Below are positions 1 to 7,684 of a DNA stretch of 18,743 nt, one piece after another (the stretch's first letter is position 1; the number at the start of each line of letters is the position of its first letter). The notes under the pieces are model-generated. The model was not told the DNA's origin. It did not search any database and saw only the letters and a program-made list of their open reading frames with translations. Location of the stretch: assembly GCA_028871235.1 (NCBI GenBank), contig JAGWNO010000016.1, forward strand, positions 1-18,743, in the 5' to 3' direction. Source of the stretch: Gammaproteobacteria bacterium (lineage in GTDB: Bacteria; Pseudomonadota; Gammaproteobacteria; Natronospirales; REEB76). Made by a program: the position numbers and the translations under genes.

Positions 1-344
1 TCCGGCCACGCCTCCGCGTGGGCAGCGAGGGCCTGTTCCACCAGCTCCGGATCCACGCCGCGCCCGCGCAGCTCCTCGCGGATCTTCAGGGGGCCGCTGC
101 CGCGACGGGTGCGGCTCGCCACGAATTCCTCGACAAAGCGCCTGTCGCTGAGGAGGTTCTTGCCCGCCAGCGTGCCGATCACCGCCGCGACCGCGGCATG
201 CTCGTAACCGCGTGCTTCGAGCTTGCCGCGCAATTCCTCGGCGGAATGTTCACGCCGCGCCAGCAGCCGCAGTGCGGCGGCGCGCACCCGCGCGGGATCG
301 CGCGCCTCCTCGCCTTCAGGTTTCCGCGACTTCGGCAGGTTCAC
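1..344 (-). CDS. recX: RecX regulatory protein, C-terminus cut by window edge
   Basis: RecX binds RecA filaments and modulates recombinase activity. The visible 114 codons read through typical RecX three-helix repeats, including [19 protein letters not shown], an ARGY segment, the L-S-D-x-R-F motif ([13 protein letters not shown]) and a [20 protein letters not shown] stretch. The gene lies directly behind recA on the same strand, its usual place. An in-frame TGA lies a few codons upstream, so the first possible start is the GTG at 344-342, inside the recA 3' end; this gives a 29-nt overlap with recA and suggests translational coupling. A second GTG about 19 codons later is possible but would trim the first helix. 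The C-terminus is missing only because the window begins here. Confidence 0.93.
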   Translation of the reverse strand, partial: MNLPKSRKPEGEEARDPARVRAAALRLLARREHSAEELRGKLEARGYEHAAVAAVIGTLAGKNLLSDRRFVEEFVASRTRRGSGPLKIREELRGRGVDPELVEQALAAHAEAWP

Positions 345-1353
345 CCGCGGGGGCCTTCACTTTTTTCGGCAACAGTTTGTCGCGGATGGCCTGCTCGATT
401 TCGGCCGCCACTTCCGGGTTCTGCTGCATGTATTCGCGGGCGCCTTCCTTGCCCTGTGCGATCTTCTTGCCTTTGTAGCTGTACCAGGCGCCGGATTTCT
501 CCACCAGGTTCTGCAGCACACCGATCTCAATGATCTCACCGGCGCGCGAGATGCCTTCGCCGTAGAGGATCTCGAATTCCGCCTGACGGAACGGCGGCGC
601 CACCTTGTTCTTCACCACCTTGACGCGGGTCTCGCTGCCGATGACCTCCTCGCCCTTCTTGATGGCACCGATGCGGCGGATGTCGAGTCGCACGGAGGCA
701 TAGAACTTCAGGGCGTTGCCACCGGTGGTAGTCTCGGGATTGCCGAACATGACGCCGATCTTCATGCGGATCTGGTTGATGAAAATCACCAGGGTGTTGG
801 AACGCTTGATATTGGCGGTGAGCTTGCGCAACGCCTGGGACATGAGACGCGCCTGCAGTCCCATGTGGGAATCGCCCATCTCGCCCTCGATCTCGGCCTT
901 GGGCGTGAGCGCCGCCACCGAGTCCACCACCACCATGTCCACGGCGGCTGAACGCACCAGCATATCGGTGATCTCCAGCGCCTGCTCGCCGGTGTCCGGT
1001 TGCGAAATCAGCAGATCATCCACGTTGACGCCGAGTTTGCCCGCGTAGCTGGGATCCAACGCATGCTCCGCGTCCACGAAGGCGGCGGTGCCGCCTTTCT
1101 TCTGCACCTCGGCGATCACCTGCAGGGTGAGGGTGGTCTTGCCGGAGGATTCCGGTCCGTAAACCTCCACCACCCGGCCGCGCGGCAGGCCGCCGACGCC
1201 GAGCGCGATGTCAAGGCCCAGGGAACCGGTGGACACCACATCCACGTCGCGGGAGGCAATATGGTCACCGAGGCGCATGACCGATCCTTTGCCGAACTGC
1301 TTCTCGATCTGGGAGAGCGCTGCCGCCAGCGCCTTTTTTCTGTTGTCATCCAT
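316..1353 (-). CDS. recA: RecA recombinase
   Basis: RecA is the ATP-dependent strand-exchange protein of homologous recombination and the coprotease that triggers LexA cleavage. The product is 345 residues, a normal length. Walker A GPESSGKT is at residues 66-73, the MAW-type core region includes [18 protein letters not shown], and the DNA-binding loop 2 region follows ([22 protein letters not shown]). The C-terminal domain ends in an acidic, Pro/Ala-containing tail. The start is ATG at 1353 (MDDNRKKAL); an in-frame ATG 18 codons upstream would add a tail unlike RecA and would begin beyond the LexA-like box. Only a weak ribosome-binding site is visible. recX follows with overlap, and thpR ends 71 nt upstream, so the promoter must lie in that short gap or be shared with the upstream genes. 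Confidence 0.99.
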   Translation of the reverse strand: MDDNRKKALAAALSQIEKQFGKGSVMRLGDHIASRDVDVVSTGSLGLDIALGVGGLPRGRVVEVYGPESSGKTTLTLQVIAEVQKKGGTAAFVDAEHALDPSYAGKLGVNVDDLLISQPDTGEQALEITDMLVRSAAVDMVVVDSVAALTPKAEIEGEMGDSHMGLQARLMSQALRKLTANIKRSNTLVIFINQIRMKIGVMFGNPETTTGGNALKFYASVRLDIRRIGAIKKGEEVIGSETRVKVVKNKVAPPFRQAEFEILYGEGISRAGEIIEIGVLQNLVEKSGAWYSYKGKKIAQGKEGAREYMQQNPEVAAEIEQAIRDKLLPKKVKAPAGEPAEVAET

Positions 1354-1383
1354 GGGACACCCGTTGCTTGAGTTGCGTGAATT

Positions 1384-1399
1384 CTGGTTAAAAAAACAG
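1384..1399 (-). promoter_or_regulatory. Candidate LexA (SOS) box upstream of recA
   Basis: On the minus strand the 16 bases read CTGTTTTTTTAACCAG. This fits the gammaproteobacterial LexA pattern CTG-N10-CAG, with the full CTGT half on one side and CCAG in place of ACAG on the other, and an AT-rich centre. It ends 31 nt upstream of the recA start codon. A TTGGCA hexamer at 1402-1407 could be the -35 element, so the box would sit in the spacer of the recA promoter; the matching -10 is poor (CAGAAT, spacing 15). Position and pattern agree with SOS control of recA; binding is inferred. Confidence 0.72.
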
Positions 1400-1424
1400 T
1401 ATGCCAATTATTCCATAGATCAGC

Positions 1425-1958
1425 TCACCCCGCAGCCCACGCCGTGAGCCGCCAGCTGTCCAGCAGCCGATATTCGCTGCCCTGCGCACGCGTGATGGAG
1501 CGCACCAGCACGAATGCCTCCACCGGCCAGTGGATCACAGGCGCCGGTCCGGGGTCCCCGGGTCTGCTGACCTTGCGCACCAGAGTCACATGCGGCAGGA
1601 ACGGCTTCGGGTCGGGCGTGAGTCCGCAGGTGTGCAGCGCGTCCAGCAGCGATGCCGCCAGCCGTCGCCCGGCGGGGGGCACGTCGCTGGCACCGAGCCA
1701 CACCACCCGCGGCTCGTGCCAGAAACCCAGCCGGTCGAGACTGAGGTGGAAGCCTTGGCCATGGATGCCGGCCGCCGCTTCCCGGGCTGCGTCCGCCACG
1801 GCGGTATCCACGCTGCCGAGGAAAGCCAGGGTGATATGGAAATTCTCCGGCGGCACCGGCTTGCCGCCGCTTGCCCGCACCGTTTGGCGGGTTTCCTTAT
1901 ATATGACCTGACGGACCGCCGCATCCGGCCACAGCGCAAAAAACAGCCGCTCGGTCAC
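1425..1958 (-). CDS. thpR: RNA 2',3'-cyclic phosphodiesterase (2H/LigT family)
   Basis: This family of small cytoplasmic 2H phosphoesterases opens 2',3'-cyclic phosphate ends of RNA and can ligate tRNA halves in vitro. The 177-residue product has the two signature motifs HITL (residues 41-44) and HVTL (123-126), the typical N-terminus TERLFFALWPD, and a central WLGA strand. The GTG start at 1958 is chosen because AGGCGG lies about 7 nt upstream and because it puts the family N-terminus at residue 1; an upstream ATG at 2057 would add 33 unrelated residues. It sits between the DUF2182 gene and recA on the same strand. Its physiological substrate in bacteria is not established. Confidence 0.92.
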   Translation of the reverse strand: MTERLFFALWPDAAVRQVIYKETRQTVRASGGKPVPPENFHITLAFLGSVDTAVADAAREAAAGIHGQGFHLSLDRLGFWHEPRVVWLGASDVPPAGRRLAASLLDALHTCGLTPDPKPFLPHVTLVRKVSRPGDPGPAPVIHWPVEAFVLVRSITRAQGSEYRLLDSWRLTAWAAG

Positions 1959-2042
1959 CGGATCCGCCTGAAAAATCCGCGCGCAGAGGGCACCAAACGG
2001 CTGCGCGCACAAGTACATATCGATTCCGGGATGTCGCACTGC

Positions 2043-2070
2043 CAAGCCGCTATCCATGGCGGCCGGCTTG
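2043..2070 (-). other. Inverted repeat between DUF2182 and thpR
   Basis: CAAGCCG and CGGCTTG form a perfect 7-bp stem around a 14-nt loop, 12 nt past the DUF2182 stop codon. There is no T-run, so this is not a standard intrinsic terminator. It could stabilise the 3' end of the upstream message or weakly attenuate read-through into thpR. Confidence 0.35.
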
Positions 2071-2081
2071 AGTGCAGATCG

Positions 2082-2909
2082 TCAGGCGCCGACGCCATCC
2101 AGGAGCCCCCGTAACGCCGCGCTCCCCATCCACCCTCCCCAAACAATCAGCGCCCCGCCACTCACGCGACTGATCCATAATCCTCGCGGCAAGGCTTTTT
2201 CCAGCAACACGAACACAGTGAGCAGCGCAATCCACAACAGGTTCATCACGCCGACGACGAACAGCACCAGCATCAACAGCCAGCAACAGCCGGTGCAGTA
2301 GAGTCCGTGCCGCAGCCCCATGGCGAGCGCGCCTCCGCTCCCGTCGCGCCAGTCGTTCAGCGGAAACGCCAGCGGCGAGCGGCAGCGGGCGAGGCAAGCA
2401 TGCTTCGCGGGGGTCCATTGATAAATGCCGACGGCAATCAATACCGCGCCTCCCAGCAATGGGCTGGTGCCGACCATCGCTGGCGAGATCAACATCGCGG
2501 CGTGCAGTCCCCATTGCACCAGCGTGGCCGCCAGGCTGAAACCGGTCCACACGATCAGATAGCCCAGCAGGAACAGCCAGCTCGCAATGTAGACTTGGCC
2601 ATGGGCGCGCCGCTCGCGCTGGATGCGGGCGAACAGGAGAACCACCGGGCTGACCGATGGAACCATCATGCCCGTCATCATGGCGGTCCACATGATGAAC
2701 ACCAGCGTCAGGTCCCAGACGCCCCATGCGTGAATGCCCGGCATCGCCATGCCCACCAGGTCCATGTGATCCATGGCCCAGGACTGATACGCCAAATAGG
2801 CCCACGCGAGCAGCGTGATACCGACGATGCTGCCGATGACTACCGCGCGGCTGGAGAGCGTCCCGGGTTGTGCATCAGGCCTGGTAGCTGAAGGGAGAGT
2901 AGAAGCCAT
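2082..2909 (-). CDS. DUF2182 integral membrane protein
   Basis: The 275-residue product matches the DUF2182 family, predicted metal-binding membrane proteins of unknown function. Hydrophobic helices are seen near residues 22-42, 66-95, 108-133, 146-165, 205-236 and 250-270, with a His/Met-rich first loop (MDHMDLVGMAMPGIH, 46-60). The helix with WTAMMTGMMVPSVSP (74-88) carries the family's Met-rich MMxP signature. Conserved Cys motifs follow: KHACLARC (169-176) and YCTGCCW (204-210), then an EK pair near 237. The start ATG lies inside the preceding DUF1326 gene (35-nt overlap), which argues for translational coupling; only a weak purine-rich GAAGAAGA precedes it. A role in metal handling together with the DUF1326 protein is inferred, not shown. 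Confidence 0.88.
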   Translation of the reverse strand: MASTLPSATRPDAQPGTLSSRAVVIGSIVGITLLAWAYLAYQSWAMDHMDLVGMAMPGIHAWGVWDLTLVFIMWTAMMTGMMVPSVSPVVLLFARIQRERRAHGQVYIASWLFLLGYLIVWTGFSLAATLVQWGLHAAMLISPAMVGTSPLLGGAVLIAVGIYQWTPAKHACLARCRSPLAFPLNDWRDGSGGALAMGLRHGLYCTGCCWLLMLVLFVVGVMNLLWIALLTVFVLLEKALPRGLWISRVSGGALIVWGGWMGSAALRGLLDGVGA

Positions 2910-3477
2910 TCTTCTTCGAGACCTGCACGCTGAAGCCGTGATCCTTATAACTGAGCTGTTTCGAATGACATACCACCGTGGGATATCCCGGCACCGGCGT
3001 GAACGGGATGTTCGCGAGCGTCACATCCTGTCCGTCCTGTCCCGCCAGCGCCTCTATCTCCATTTGCGCTACTTTAGGAATCGTCAGGCTGCGCTGCTTG
3101 CCGCTGGCGCGGTATTCGATGGCGACACTTTTGACGCCCAGGACCTCGCCGATCAACGGCCCGAGGTTCGCCAGATGGCCGCCGGCCTGGCCCGAGAAAA
3201 TCCTGGTCAAGGCGTCGCGTTGCTTGTCGGTGGCCTTCTGATCCACGTACAAGGCGACTTTCCATTTCGTTTGCAGCATGTGCCCGGGCGCATGCCCGAA
3301 CAACGCGGCATTCAGGCCGTTGAGCTGGACACCGTCGAAGCTGCCCTTATCGATGTGCCAGGCGAGCAGCGCATGACACTCGCCCTCGGTTGGTGGAGCC
3401 ATGAACACGCACGGACAGGCCGCGTTGCAGTTACAGGATTCAAAGTAGGTACCCGAGACTTTCCATTGTGTTGCCAT
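2875..3477 (-). CDS. DUF1326 domain protein
   Basis: The 200-residue soluble-looking protein matches DUF1326, a family of unknown function. Its N-terminus carries the family hallmark ESCNCNAACPCVF, giving Cys15, Cys17, Cys21 and Cys23, with Cys34 in GECHALLAWH shortly after; this arrangement could bind a metal or form disulfides. The rest is beta-rich with no membrane segment and no clear signal peptide. The start is supported by AGGAG placed 8 nt before ATG. It overlaps the downstream DUF2182 gene by 35 nt, and DUF1326 and DUF2182 genes are often neighbours, so they probably act as one unit. The chemistry is unknown; a thiol-based metal site is my inference from the Cys motif. Confidence 0.9.
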   Translation of the reverse strand: MATQWKVSGTYFESCNCNAACPCVFMAPPTEGECHALLAWHIDKGSFDGVQLNGLNAALFGHAPGHMLQTKWKVALYVDQKATDKQRDALTRIFSGQAGGHLANLGPLIGEVLGVKSVAIEYRASGKQRSLTIPKVAQMEIEALAGQDGQDVTLANIPFTPVPGYPTVVCHSKQLSYKDHGFSVQVSKKNGFYSPFSYQA

Positions 3478-3505
3478 CTTGCCACTCCTTTGCTGATGTC
3501 ACGCT

Positions 3506-3526
3506 AGCGGTTGACGATACACCGCT
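3506..3526. promoter_or_regulatory. Inverted repeat in the leader of DUF1326
   Basis: AGCGGT and ACCGCT form a perfect 6-bp dyad separated by 9 nt. It lies between the candidate promoter (3543-3571) and the DUF1326 start, 29 nt before the ATG. It could be a repressor operator or a leader hairpin. No known regulator site is recognised. Confidence 0.35.
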
Positions 3527-3542
3527 TCACGCATTGCATTCT

Positions 3543-3571
3543 TTTGTACCCCTTCATCGCGGTGTAATCAA
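3543..3571 (-). promoter_or_regulatory. Candidate sigma-70 promoter for DUF1326-DUF2182
   Basis: On the minus strand TTGATT (3571-3566) and TACAAA (3548-3543) are separated by exactly 17 nt, 66 nt upstream of the DUF1326 start. Both hexamers match consensus at four of six positions. This would give the pair its own transcription independent of pncC. Confidence 0.45.
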
Positions 3572-3648
3572 GCGACCGAACAGAATTGACAGCTTATATT
3601 CAGCTATCTTTGAGTGCCATCGCTCTCAGCGATCAGACGGCTTTATTT

Positions 3649-4167
3649 TCAGGCATTCAGGTATTTCAGCAAGCCCTGAAGCGCCGTGGCTACCGCCTGC
3701 CGCCGTATCCCCTCGCGGTCCCCACTGAAAAGATGCTTGGCGGAAACGCTGTCGCGCTTCTTGCCGGCCCAGGCGATCCATACCGTGCCCACCGGTTTGC
3801 CGATGGCCGCCCCGCCCGGCCCGGCGATGCCGCTCACCGCCACCGCCACCGTGGCCTGGCTGTGTGCCAGCGCGCCCATGGCCATCTCGCGTACGGCGGC
3901 TTCGGATACCGCGCCCTGCTCCGCCAGGGTCTTCTCCGCCACTCCCAGCATGGCGGACTTGGCGTGGTTGCTGTAGGTCACGAAACCGCGATCGAACCAG
4001 TCGGAACTGCCGGCGATGTCGGTGATGCACTTGGCGACCCAGCCGCCGGTGCAGGATTCGGCGGTGGCGAGCTTCAGGTTATGCAGCAAGAGCCGCCGCC
4101 CGAGTTCCGCGGCCAACAGCGTGAGAGCTGGATCGTCGGTCTTGTTCACGGCGTTTTCCCCCGGCAT
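3649..4167 (-). CDS. pncC: Nicotinamide-nucleotide amidohydrolase (PncC / CinA C-terminal domain)
   Basis: PncC deamidates nicotinamide mononucleotide to nicotinate mononucleotide in pyridine nucleotide recycling. The product (172 residues from the first ATG) is the stand-alone CinA C-terminal domain. It has the AESCTGG signature (residues 36-42, presumed nucleophile Ser38), VTYSNHAK (63-70), the AVSGIAGPGG loop (110-119) and KPVGTVWIAWA. Two starts are possible: ATG at 4167 with no visible ribosome-binding site, or GTG at 4149, which has GGGGGA about 7 nt upstream and gives a more typical 166 residues. The gene is divergent from mutS and stands first in the block leading to recA, a context often seen for cinA/pncC. 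Confidence 0.93.
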   Translation of the reverse strand: MPGENAVNKTDDPALTLLAAELGRRLLLHNLKLATAESCTGGWVAKCITDIAGSSDWFDRGFVTYSNHAKSAMLGVAEKTLAEQGAVSEAAVREMAMGALAHSQATVAVAVSGIAGPGGAAIGKPVGTVWIAWAGKKRDSVSAKHLFSGDREGIRRQAVATALQGLLKYLNA

Positions 4168-4196
4168 CCCATGGACTCAAGGGTAACACCGGCCGC

Positions 4197-4225
4197 TTGC
4201 CATCGCTGGTCGCGGTCACTAGCAT
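4197..4225 (+). promoter_or_regulatory. Candidate sigma-70 promoter of mutS
   Basis: TTGCCA (4197-4202; five of six to consensus) and TAGCAT (4220-4225; four of six) are separated by 17 nt. Transcription would begin near 4232, leaving about 24 nt of leader before the ATG at 4256 but almost none before the ATG at 4238. Confidence 0.55.
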
Positions 4226-4255
4226 CGCCCACTCACCATGGAAGCGACTGATCCC

Positions 4256-6850
4256 ATGAACGACGCCAGCGACGACGCATTCGCCGACCACACGCCGGTC
4301 ATGCGCCAGTATCTGCGCGTCAAGGCGGAGCACCCGGACATCCTGGTGTTCTACCGCATGGGCGATTTCTACGAACTCTTCTACGACGACGCCCGCAAGG
4401 CGGCGCGGCTGCTGGACATCACCCTCACCCAACGGGGCCAGTCCGCCGGCGGCCCCATCCCCATGGCGGGCGTACCCTATCACGCAGTAGAAAACTACCT
4501 CGCCAAGCTCATCAGGCTGGGCGAATCGGTGGCCCTGTGCGAACAGATCGGCGACCCCGCCACCAGCAAGGGTCCGGTGGAGCGCAAGGTGGTGCGCCTC
4601 ATCACGCCGGGCACGGTCACCGATGAAGCGCTGCTGGAGGAGCGCCGCGACAACCTGCTGGCCGCGGTGCACGGCGGTCGCACGCGCTACGGCATCGCCG
4701 CGCTGGATCTCGGCAGCGGCCGCTTCACACTGCTGGAAGTGGACGGCGACGACGCGCTCAACGCCGAACTGGAACGCCTCAGACCGGTGGAACTGCTGTT
4801 CGACGAAGACACGGTGCTGCCGCGCACGCTCACGGAACGACCGGGCGCACGCCGCCGCCCGCCCTGGCATTTCGATGTCGCCACCGCCACCCGCCTGCTG
4901 GCCGCGCAATTCAAGACCCGCGATCTTGCCGGCTTCGGCTGCGGGGCTTTGAGCTTCGCCATCGCCGCCGCCGGTGCCTTGTTGCAGTACGTGCAGGAGA
5001 CCCAGCGCACCGCATTGCCGCATATCACCGGCATCGTCACCGAGCGGCGCGACGACGCACTCATCCTTGATGCCGCCACCCGCCGCAATCTGGAAATCGA
5101 GACCAGTCTCGCCGATCGTCCGGAACACACCCTTGCAGGCGTCATGGATCGTACAGTCACCGCCATGGGTGCACGGCTGTTGCGCCGCTGGCTCAATCGG
5201 CCGCTGCGGGATCATGCTCTTCTCAGGGAGCGCCATCATTGCGTCGCCACGCTGCTGGACGACCGGCGCTATGAACCGCTGCGGGAGACATTGAACGGCA
5301 TTGGCGATCTGGAACGCATCCTGGCGCGGGTGGCGCTCTTATCGGCGCGGCCGCGGGACCTCACGCAGTTGCGTTACGCGCTCACCCAACTGCCGGCGTT
5401 GCAACAGACGCTCCGCTCGTTCGATACCCCGCTCATCCGCCGGCTCGCCGCCGACATCGGCGAGCACCCGCAAACCCATGCGCTGCTGCGAGCAGCCCTG
5501 GTGGCGACGCCGCCGGCGCTTATCCGTGACGGCGGCGTGATCGCCGAAGCTTACGATGCCGAGCTGGACGAGCTGCGGCGCATCAGTGAGCATGCGGACC
5601 AGTATCTCTCGGACCTTGAGGCGCGCGAACGCCAGCGCACCGGCATCGCCACCTTGCGGGTGAACTATAACCGCGTGCACGGTTATTACATCGAAGTGAC
5701 CCGCGCCCAGGCGGACAAGGTGCCCGCCGACTACCTGCGCCGCCAGACTCTCAAGGGCGTGGAACGCTACCTCACGCCGGAGTTGAAGGGTTTCGAGGAC
5801 AAGGTGCTGTCGGCCCGCGAGCGCGCGCTGGCGCGGGAGAAAGGCCTCTACGCCGCGTTGCTGGATCGGCTCATCGAGGGACTGGCCGGGTTGCAGAAGA
5901 CAGCCGCGGCGCTGGCCACGCTGGATGTACTCGCCAACCTCGCCGAGCGCGCCGCCGCACTCCGGCTCAGCGCGCCTGAACTTACGGATGCTGCAACATT
6001 GCACATCGAAGCCGGCCGGCACCCGGTGGTGGAGCAGGTGATCGATACGCCCTTCGTGCCCAATGACCTGGAGCTCGATGACCAGCGTCGCATGCTCATC
6101 ATCACCGGTCCCAACATGGGCGGTAAATCCACCTACATGCGGCAGACGGCGCTCATCGTGCTGCTCGCCCACATGGGCAGCTTCGTGCCCGCCACGCGTG
6201 CCGTGCTCGGCCCGCTGGACCGCATCTTCACGCGCATCGGTGCTTCCGATGATCTTGCCGGCGGCCGCTCCACTTTCATGGTGGAGATGGTGGAGACCGC
6301 CAACATCCTCAACAACGCCACCGACAAAAGTCTGGTGCTCATGGACGAGATCGGCCGCGGCACCAGCACCTATGACGGCATGTCGCTGGCCTGGGCGGCG
6401 GCCAGCTACATCGCCCGCGAACTGAAATCTTTCACGCTGTTCGCCACCCACTACTTCGAACTCACCGCCCTGCCGGAACTGGTGGAGGGCTGTGCCAACG
6501 TGCATCTGGACGCCACCGAGCATGAGCATGCGCTGGTGTTCCTGCACGCCGTCAAGGAAGGCCCGGCGGACCGCAGCTACGGTCTGCAGGTGGCGCAACT
6601 TGCAGGTATCCCACCGGCGGTCATCGCCCAGGCGCGGGAATACCTGGCGCGTCTCGAACAAGCGCCGCGACGGTTGAAGGAAAAACCAAAAGACGAGCAG
6701 CAATTGGGGCTGTTTGTGCCGCCAGCGACGCCGTCAGCAATTGAGGAAAAACTGCGGGCCATCAATCCGGATGCGCTTACGCCGCGGGAGGCACTGGATT
6801 TGCTCTATGAATTGAAGCGGGAAGCCGATAAAACCACCAAACAGGAATAG
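4256..6850 (+). CDS. mutS: DNA mismatch repair protein MutS
   Basis: MutS recognises base mismatches and small loops and starts methyl-directed repair with MutL. From the chosen start the protein has 864 residues, the normal MutS1 size. The N-terminal mismatch-binding domain has the wedge motif [10 protein letters not shown] (Phe-Tyr-Glu at 38-40), followed by connector, lever and clamp regions. The ATPase domain has Walker [10 protein letters not shown] (618-626), Walker [17 protein letters not shown] (Asp-Glu at 697-698) and [12 protein letters not shown]. The C-terminal end ([11 protein letters not shown]) resembles the tetramerisation tail. The ATG at 4256 is preferred over 4238 because of the promoter position, a purine-rich GGAAG upstream, and the distance to the conserved DHTPVMRQY; 4238 would add six residues. 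Confidence 0.98.
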   Translation: MNDASDDAFADHTPVMRQYLRVKAEHPDILVFYRMGDFYELFYDDARKAARLLDITLTQRGQSAGGPIPMAGVPYHAVENYLAKLIRLGESVALCEQIGDPATSKGPVERKVVRLITPGTVTDEALLEERRDNLLAAVHGGRTRYGIAALDLGSGRFTLLEVDGDDALNAELERLRPVELLFDEDTVLPRTLTERPGARRRPPWHFDVATATRLLAAQFKTRDLAGFGCGALSFAIAAAGALLQYVQETQRTALPHITGIVTERRDDALILDAATRRNLEIETSLADRPEHTLAGVMDRTVTAMGARLLRRWLNRPLRDHALLRERHHCVATLLDDRRYEPLRETLNGIGDLERILARVALLSARPRDLTQLRYALTQLPALQQTLRSFDTPLIRRLAADIGEHPQTHALLRAALVATPPALIRDGGVIAEAYDAELDELRRISEHADQYLSDLEARERQRTGIATLRVNYNRVHGYYIEVTRAQADKVPADYLRRQTLKGVERYLTPELKGFEDKVLSARERALAREKGLYAALLDRLIEGLAGLQKTAAALATLDVLANLAERAAALRLSAPELTDAATLHIEAGRHPVVEQVIDTPFVPNDLELDDQRRMLIITGPNMGGKSTYMRQTALIVLLAHMGSFVPATRAVLGPLDRIFTRIGASDDLAGGRSTFMVEMVETANILNNATDKSLVLMDEIGRGTSTYDGMSLAWAAASYIARELKSFTLFATHYFELTALPELVEGCANVHLDATEHEHALVFLHAVKEGPADRSYGLQVAQLAGIPPAVIAQAREYLARLEQAPRRLKEKPKDEQQLGLFVPPATPSAIEEKLRAINPDALTPREALDLLYELKREADKTTKQE

Positions 6851-6910
6851 ACCGTATCCTTTCACGACTGCCAATCAACACCGGGCAGGGACAGACCACC
6901 GGCCTCAACA

Positions 6911-7549
6911 TTATGAGTGTTGAAACCGCCCGTTCTGCAAAAACGCAATCACCTGCTCCGCCACTTCCACGCTGAACAGCATACCGGTGTGATGCACATC
7001 CAATTCCACCTGATCCGTGGCGCCGGGGATGTGCGTCTCCTCCACCGCCACCAGTCCATCATGGGGTTGCGGCAATTCCGGGTGAGGCAGGCCGATGCCC
7101 GGTCCGGCAGTGCCCACCAGCACGCCGAGTTCACGCTCGCCGTTCCACACCGGCTCATGCTCATCCGCAAGGCCGTCCGGGCCGCTCTGGCCCAGCAGCC
7201 AGCCCCAGTTCTTCTGGGTGATGCTGCGTGCGGCGATGCTGCCGCGCACCGGCGCCCCCATGAGCACCACACGTCCGGGCGGAACCTTTACGCCCAGCTC
7301 GAACATGCGCAGGATCACCAGGCCGCCCAGACTGTGTCCCACCAGATGCAGCATCGTGGCATCGAGACCGGCGATGTAATCCGCGAGACGCCTGGCATTG
7401 GCGTGCACTGGTTCCAGCACCGTGTGGTAACGGAACTGCTGGGTGTCGAAGCCGGCCTGGGACACGCGCAGCCGTAACAGGCCCAGTTCCAGACCGGTCA
7501 TGTACAGGCCATGGACAAAAACCACGGTTTTTTTGGGGCTCCCGGCCAC
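6911..7549 (-). CDS. Alpha/beta hydrolase (lipase-like, small)
   Basis: The 212-residue protein has an alpha/beta-hydrolase layout: an early VVFVHGLYMTG strand with the oxyanion HG motif (residues 9-19), the nucleophile elbow GHSLGG, a candidate acid in PHDGLVAVEE and a C-terminal His in DVHHTGML. It looks like the short lipase/PGAP1-like esterases that lack a lid domain. No signal peptide is seen, so it is probably cytoplasmic. The start is GTG at 7549, preceded by AGGA at a 7-nt spacing. The gene is convergent with mutS (60 nt between stops) and divergent from ispG. The substrate cannot be predicted. Confidence 0.87.
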   Translation of the reverse strand: MAGSPKKTVVFVHGLYMTGLELGLLRLRVSQAGFDTQQFRYHTVLEPVHANARRLADYIAGLDATMLHLVGHSLGGLVILRMFELGVKVPPGRVVLMGAPVRGSIAARSITQKNWGWLLGQSGPDGLADEHEPVWNGERELGVLVGTAGPGIGLPHPELPQPHDGLVAVEETHIPGATDQVELDVHHTGMLFSVEVAEQVIAFLQNGRFQHS

Positions 7550-7636
7550 TGACTGATCCTTAATCTTTGAACAACCGGAAGTCTGCCAGCATCATCCGCT
7601 CGCGGCCAGCACCATACGCCGGCCGGATGAATCCGC

Positions 7637-7642
7637 TATCAT
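7637..7642 (+). promoter_or_regulatory. Candidate -10 element of ispG
   Basis: TATCAT matches the -10 consensus at five of six positions. No good -35 is found 16-18 nt upstream. Transcription from here would begin near 7649, which favours ATG 7685 over GTG 7652 as the ispG start. Confidence 0.35.
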
Positions 7643-7684
7643 TTAGGCCCCGTGCCGCGCATCCCGGTCCCACCGACTGCATCC

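Noticed and set aside
4079..5239. Long open frame (386 codons) on the minus strand opposite mutS
   Set aside because: It is antisense to the strongly conserved MutS N-terminal half, shows Gln/His/Ala-rich low-complexity composition, has no domain, and would overlap the mutS promoter and pncC. GC-rich third positions create such frames.
5339..6703. Long open frame (454 codons) on the minus strand opposite the MutS ATPase domain
   Set aside because: Antisense to invariant Walker motifs, with Arg/Gln/Gly-rich composition and no recognisable family; a codon-bias shadow.
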